A DNA stretch of 64,000 nt from DASRFA01 sp035651755. GTDB taxonomy: Bacteria > Desulfobacterota > Binatia > UBA12015. The stretch is taken from assembly GCA_035651755.1 (NCBI GenBank), contig DASRFA010000027.1, positions 186,001 to 250,000 on the forward strand, read 5' to 3'. The position numbers and the translations under genes are program-made. Under the pieces are notes generated by a model. It was not told the DNA's origin. It saw only the letters and a list, made by a program, of their open reading frames with translations, and ran no database searches. This document shows, piece by piece, positions 60,465 to 64,000 of the stretch. Each line of letters begins with the position of its first letter. Position 1 is the first letter of the stretch.

Positions 60465-61721
60465 GTGCGATGGAGCGGCGTGCCCCGCCGCCGCGTTCCG
60501 CTTCTCCTGGCCGCCTCGCTCGCGCTCGCGTCGTGCGCCGCTCGGGTCCCGGCGCGGAGCGGCGCTCCCGCGTCGGTCGCCGACGACGAGCAGGCCATTC
60601 TCGCGGAATCGCGCGACCTCGACCGGCGCATCGAGGAGAGCGACCTGGCCCATCACGACGATGCCCTCGAAGACTACTTGACGGGCGTCGCGCGCCGGCT
60701 CGTCGCGACCGAGGATCCCGGCGCCGCGCCGTCCGTGCGCGTCCGAGTCCTCCGCATCGCCGAGCCGAACGCGTTCGCGCTCCCGCACGGGACCGTGTGG
60801 GTCCACGTCGGAATGCTCGCGTGCATGGACGACGAGGCGCAGCTCGCGACCGTCCTCGGCCACGAGCTCGCCCACGTGACGCACCGGCACGCGCTCCGCC
60901 AGGCGCGAGAGCTCGCGTCGCAGGAGGCATGGGCTTCGGTCGCGCAGACGGTGGTCGGGACGCTCGCGCTCCTGGCCTACGCGCAGACCGGCCGGGTCGG
61001 CCCTGCCGCGAGCGCCGCCCAGCAGACGAAGGTCCTCTGGCTCGCGGCGGCGGTGAGCGGCTACTCGCGCGACCTCGAGCGCGAGGCGGACGAGTCGGGG
61101 TTCCGCGCGCTGCGCGCGGCCGGCTACGACGCGCGCGACGGCGCGGTCGTCTTCGAGCGCCTGAAGGAGGCCACGGGCGACGCCGACGAGGGCGCGCTCT
61201 TCTTCGCGACCCACCCGCGCCTCGACGAGCGCCTCGCGAGCTACCGCGCGCTCGCCGCCGCGGGGTCGCGGCCGGCGCCGGCGTCGGGCGCCGGCGAGGC
61301 GGATGCTGCGCCGCGATCCGGCTCGGCGTCGGCGAACGCGGGCGCCTTCCGCGACGCCGTCGCTCCGGTCCTCCTCGAGGATGCGCTGCTCGAGATGTCG
61401 GGCGGGCGCATCGACGTCGCCCGCGCGGCGGTCGCGCGCCACCTCGCGTGGCGCAGCGAGAGCGCACGAGGGTATCTCGTCCTGGGGCAGGTCGCACGCG
61501 CGTCCGGCCGCGATCCCGGCCACGTCGGCGACGCGCTCGCCGCCTACAAGCGCGCCGCGCGCCTCGACCCCGAGCTCGCGGAGCCGCATCGCGAGATCGG
61601 CTTCCTGCTGCGGGAGCAGGGCCGCGATGCGGAGGCGCGCGCCGCCTTCGAGCGCTACCTCGCGCTGGCGCCGGGCGCGGCGGATGCGCCGCTCGTGCGC
61701 GGGCTCGTGAGCCATCCATGA
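60465..61721 (+). CDS. M48-family metalloprotease lipoprotein with TPR tail
   Basis: 418 residues. Lipobox LALASC suggests a lipid-anchored protein in the periplasm. Zinc motif HELAHVTHRH with downstream Glu in LEREADESG. A C-terminal TPR-like region (AHLAWRSESARGYLVLGQVA; AEPHREIGFLLREQGRD) is present. BepA-like quality control of outer-membrane proteins is a reasonable guess. GTG 60465 is used; GTG 60480 gives a tighter signal peptide. Overlaps the next gene as ATGA. Confidence 0.87.
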   Translation: MRWSGVPRRRVPLLLAASLALASCAARVPARSGAPASVADDEQAILAESRDLDRRIEESDLAHHDDALEDYLTGVARRLVATEDPGAAPSVRVRVLRIAEPNAFALPHGTVWVHVGMLACMDDEAQLATVLGHELAHVTHRHALRQARELASQEAWASVAQTVVGTLALLAYAQTGRVGPAASAAQQTKVLWLAAAVSGYSRDLEREADESGFRALRAAGYDARDGAVVFERLKEATGDADEGALFFATHPRLDERLASYRALAAAGSRPAPASGAGEADAAPRSGSASANAGAFRDAVAPVLLEDALLEMSGGRIDVARAAVARHLAWRSESARGYLVLGQVARASGRDPGHVGDALAAYKRAARLDPELAEPHREIGFLLREQGRDAEARAAFERYLALAPGAADAPLVRGLVSHP

Positions 61722-62464
61722 AGAAGAGCATCGCAGCGATGGCGAGCGCGCTCGCGATCGCCGGCGCGCTGTTCGCCGCGTGCGCAGCTCCCGTGAAGCC
61801 GTACGACCCGTTCCGCGCGCCGCGCGACGAGATCCGCGCCGTCTCGACGATCGCGCTCGTGTCGGCGGTCCTCATCCCGTCGCCGAATCGCGACGCGCTC
61901 CTCGCGAGCATCGAGTCGCTCGCGACCGCGAAGCTCGTGGCGGCCGGATTCACCGTGCTTCCGACCGGCGAGACCGAGCGCCTCGGACAGCGCGCCGTCG
62001 ACCAGATCGGCGGCTACTTCGACCCGAAGACGGGAAAGCCCGATCCCGCGAAGCAGAAGGCGGTCTTCGAGTTCGTCCGCCGCGAGCTGCGCGCCTCGCA
62101 CCACGCCGACGCGATGCTCTTCTGCGACCTCGGATCGACGATTGCCAAGTTCCAGCGCGGCATCGCGTACTGGAACGGCATGTCGGAGGACGTGTCGTCC
62201 GGCGGCTTCTGGAACAACCTGGCGGCCTCCGACTGGAACGGCAACGTCGCGGCGGCGTCGGTGTACGCGTCGCTGCAGGACCTCGAGGGCCGCGTGCTGT
62301 ACTACGACGCGGGCGGAATCGAGATCCTCTCTCACATCTCGGACGGCCAGTTCGTCGACGTGCCGGAGAACGAGCGCTTGACGCACCCCGAGCGGATCGT
62401 GCGCGCGGTCGACATCGCGCTCGGGCCGCTCGTCCAGGCGAAGAGCGGGACGGCCGCGCCCTGA
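61718..62464 (+). CDS. Lipoprotein of unknown function
   Basis: 248 residues. Lipobox LFAACA near residue 22. The body has a beta-rich pattern with VSTIALVSAVLIPSP and LATAKLVAAGFTVLPTG, like GNA1162 or LpoB-type assembly lipoproteins but not assigned. ATG overlaps the M48 stop, so it is coupled to the protease. Confidence 0.65.
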   Translation: MKKSIAAMASALAIAGALFAACAAPVKPYDPFRAPRDEIRAVSTIALVSAVLIPSPNRDALLASIESLATAKLVAAGFTVLPTGETERLGQRAVDQIGGYFDPKTGKPDPAKQKAVFEFVRRELRASHHADAMLFCDLGSTIAKFQRGIAYWNGMSEDVSSGGFWNNLAASDWNGNVAAASVYASLQDLEGRVLYYDAGGIEILSHISDGQFVDVPENERLTHPERIVRAVDIALGPLVQAKSGTAAP

Positions 62465-64000
62465 CGACGTCCTTCGAGTCGCCGACGAGGCGTGCGGCCG
62501 CGAGCGCGCTCGCGTACGTCGCCGTCTTCGCGGTGCTGTTCCACCGCTGGATCGCCGCGAGCGCGGAGGCGACGTCGGCCTTCAACGGCCAGGCGGACAA
62601 CCGGCTGCTGCCGTACCTGCTGGCTTGGGTCGCGCAGGCGCTCGCGACGCGTCCGCACGACCTCTTCGATGCGCCGATGTTCTTCCCGGCGCGCGGGATG
62701 CTGACGGGATCCGAGCACTACCTCTCGCTCCAGCTGCTCTTCGCGCCGGCGTATGCGTGGTCCCGGAACCCGCTGCTCGCCGCCAACTTCGTGGCGATGG
62801 CGTCCTTCGTCATCGCGGCGTTCGCGATGGAGCGCCTGCTCGCCGCCGCCGGGTTCGCGTGGTGGTCGGCGTGGCTCGCGGGCCTCGTGTTCGGGCTCGG
62901 GCCGCTCCGCTACCCGGCGAGCATCCAGGTCATCCAGAACCTGAAGCTCTTCCTCCCGCTGACGGCGCTCGCGATCCTCCTCCTGAGGCGACGGCCGACC
63001 GCGCGTCGCGGGGCATCGCTCGTCGCCGCGCTGCTCGCGGGGCTCTTCGCCTCGTACTATGCCGCGCTCAACGTCGGCCTGACGGCGGTCCTGTGGACGT
63101 CGCTGGAGGCGGCGCGCCCGGGTCCGCGACGAGCGCGCTTCGTCGCGCTCGTCGCCGTCGCGCTCGCGATCTCGGTCGCGCTCCTGGCGGCGTTCTCGCG
63201 GCCCTACTTCGAGCGCCGGCGGAGCTTCGACGCGCTCGCCGCCGAGGCCGCTCGCGTGCACGCGACCGATGTCGGCGAGCCGGCCGGCGTCGCGGCGGGC
63301 GATGCGCGCAACGCGGACGGGTGGTTCCCCTTCGGGCCGTTCGCGCGGCGGTTCGGCGCCATGACCGGAGCAGTCGCACCGGCGCTCGCCGTCTTCGGGC
63401 TCCTCGCCCTCGCGGCGCGCGACCCGGGCGTGCGACGCATCGCCGCCGCCGGTGTCGCGTTCGCGGTCGCGGGCCTGGCGCTCGCGTTGCGATTTCACTC
63501 GCGCGCCCTGCCGTCGCCGCTCTCGGAGCTGCTCGGCTTCTATCGCTTCCCGTGGCGGTTCCTCGTCCTCTTCGGCTTCGGGATCGCGCTGCTCGCCGGC
63601 GCGGGCGCCGAGGCGGCGGGCCGGCGCTTCGGCGCCCGCCGTGCGACGGCGGCGTCGCTCGCCGCGGCGGCGATCCTTCTCGTCGCGGACGGCGGCAAGA
63701 TGATGTGGGTTCCGCTCGATCGGGTCACGGCGATCGCGCGCGACGCCGGCGCGTATCGCGCGGTCGGCGCGATCGCGCGCGCGAACGGCGAGGGCCCGCT
63801 CGCGGAGGTCCCGCGCATCGGGACGGCTCGCACGGACTGGCAGTACGACGCGCTCCTCGGCTCGATGCTGCACGGGCAGCCGCTCGTGACGGGATACACC
63901 GGGTACGCGCCGCCGCACTCGGGCCTGGTCGACTCGTGGCTCGCGGAGCTGCCTTCGCCCGTCGCGCTCGCCGACCTGGCCGACGCGACGCAGCTCCGCT
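62461..64000 (+). CDS. Multi-pass membrane protein, possibly YfhO/GT-C-like, C-terminus missing
   Basis: The frame stays open from about 62461 to the window edge (513 codons). Ten or so hydrophobic helices, with the early luminal-type loop FNGQADNRLLPYLLAW and FFPARGMLTGSEHYLSLQ, a layout like GT-C glycosyltransferases or YfhO-type proteins. The start is unresolved: no ATG; CTG at 62461 would couple to the lipoprotein stop, and GTG 62533 would lose the first helix. Truncated by the window end. Confidence 0.65.
   Translation, partial: MTTSFESPTRRAAASALAYVAVFAVLFHRWIAASAEATSAFNGQADNRLLPYLLAWVAQALATRPHDLFDAPMFFPARGMLTGSEHYLSLQLLFAPAYAWSRNPLLAANFVAMASFVIAAFAMERLLAAAGFAWWSAWLAGLVFGLGPLRYPASIQVIQNLKLFLPLTALAILLLRRRPTARRGASLVAALLAGLFASYYAALNVGLTAVLWTSLEAARPGPRRARFVALVAVALAISVALLAAFSRPYFERRRSFDALAAEAARVHATDVGEPAGVAAGDARNADGWFPFGPFARRFGAMTGAVAPALAVFGLLALAARDPGVRRIAAAGVAFAVAGLALALRFHSRALPSPLSELLGFYRFPWRFLVLFGFGIALLAGAGAEAAGRRFGARRATAASLAAAAILLVADGGKMMWVPLDRVTAIARDAGAYRAVGAIARANGEGPLAEVPRIGTARTDWQYDALLGSMLHGQPLVTGYTGYAPPHSGLVDSWLAELPSPVALADLADATQLR

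Noticed and set aside
57839..60631. 930-codon minus frame opposite the FG-GAP gene
   Set aside because: Shadow of repeated GACGGCGAC-type calcium motifs, with no recognisable domain.
1..64000. CRISPR arrays, insertion sequences, rRNA or prophage
   Set aside because: No spaced direct repeats, transposase or integrase frames, or rRNA-like sequence were seen on either strand.

Overview
The window is very GC-rich, densely coded bacterial chromosome, with strong third-position G/C bias that opens long spurious antisense frames. No rRNA, tRNA, CRISPR array, phage or transposase was found. The gene mix suits a high-GC Gram-negative, lipid-using environmental bacterium: B12-dependent methylmalonyl-CoA mutase, SCP2-type thiolase, CaiC-like acyl-CoA ligase, wax-ester synthase, amidohydrolases, lipoproteins, an RND tripartite pump, a dockerin-tailed sulfatase and an FG-GAP/cytochrome c protein. 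Binatota, Methylomirabilota (rokubacterial), Myxococcota or Acidobacteriota are possible; the sequence alone does not settle the phylum.

Layout. 1-11.4 kb: a clade II-type nosZ (cut by the window start), two radical-SAM proteins, an acyl-CoA dehydrogenase / acyl-CoA ligase / radical-SAM operon, and an opposing operon of a lone riboflavin-kinase domain, an NnrS-like membrane protein, a small membrane protein and a HemY-type protoporphyrinogen oxidase. 11.7-18.8 kb: thiolase, nitroreductase, FNR-type regulator, TetR regulator, hydrolase, acyltransferase and WS/DGAT. 18.9-23.5 kb: the centrepiece, an operon of a di-iron ferritin-like protein, an SCP2-like protein, a qNOR-family enzyme carrying the substitutions that mark nitric oxide dismutases (Nod), and a lipoprotein. 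23.5-44.2 kb: mixed accessory metabolism and regulation (transglutaminase-like, AraC, amidases, DoxX, SDR/LysR pair, pyruvate kinase, a sigma/RskA fusion, glycan genes, amidohydrolases, sulfatase, MFS, adenylate cyclase). 42.5-51 kb: a probable ArsR-controlled operon with DUF2892, RND pump and CoA-disulfide reductase-rhodanese. 51-64 kb: methylmalonyl-CoA mutase with MeaB, surface proteins, an M48 protease and a membrane protein cut by the window end.

How it may work together. A roughly 40-bp bipartite element occurs before the acyl-CoA dehydrogenase operon (3628-3667), before the TetR gene itself (14657-14695) and before the di-iron/SCP2/nod operon (18855-18894). I infer a single TetR regulon joining acyl-CoA catabolism to NO dismutation. 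Nod would split NO to N2 and O2, and the O2 could feed the co-transcribed di-iron protein under anoxia, while NosZ removes N2O. The sequence directly shows the Nod substitutions, the di-iron ligands and the repeated element. Oxygen production, the coupling and the ligand of the regulator are inference.
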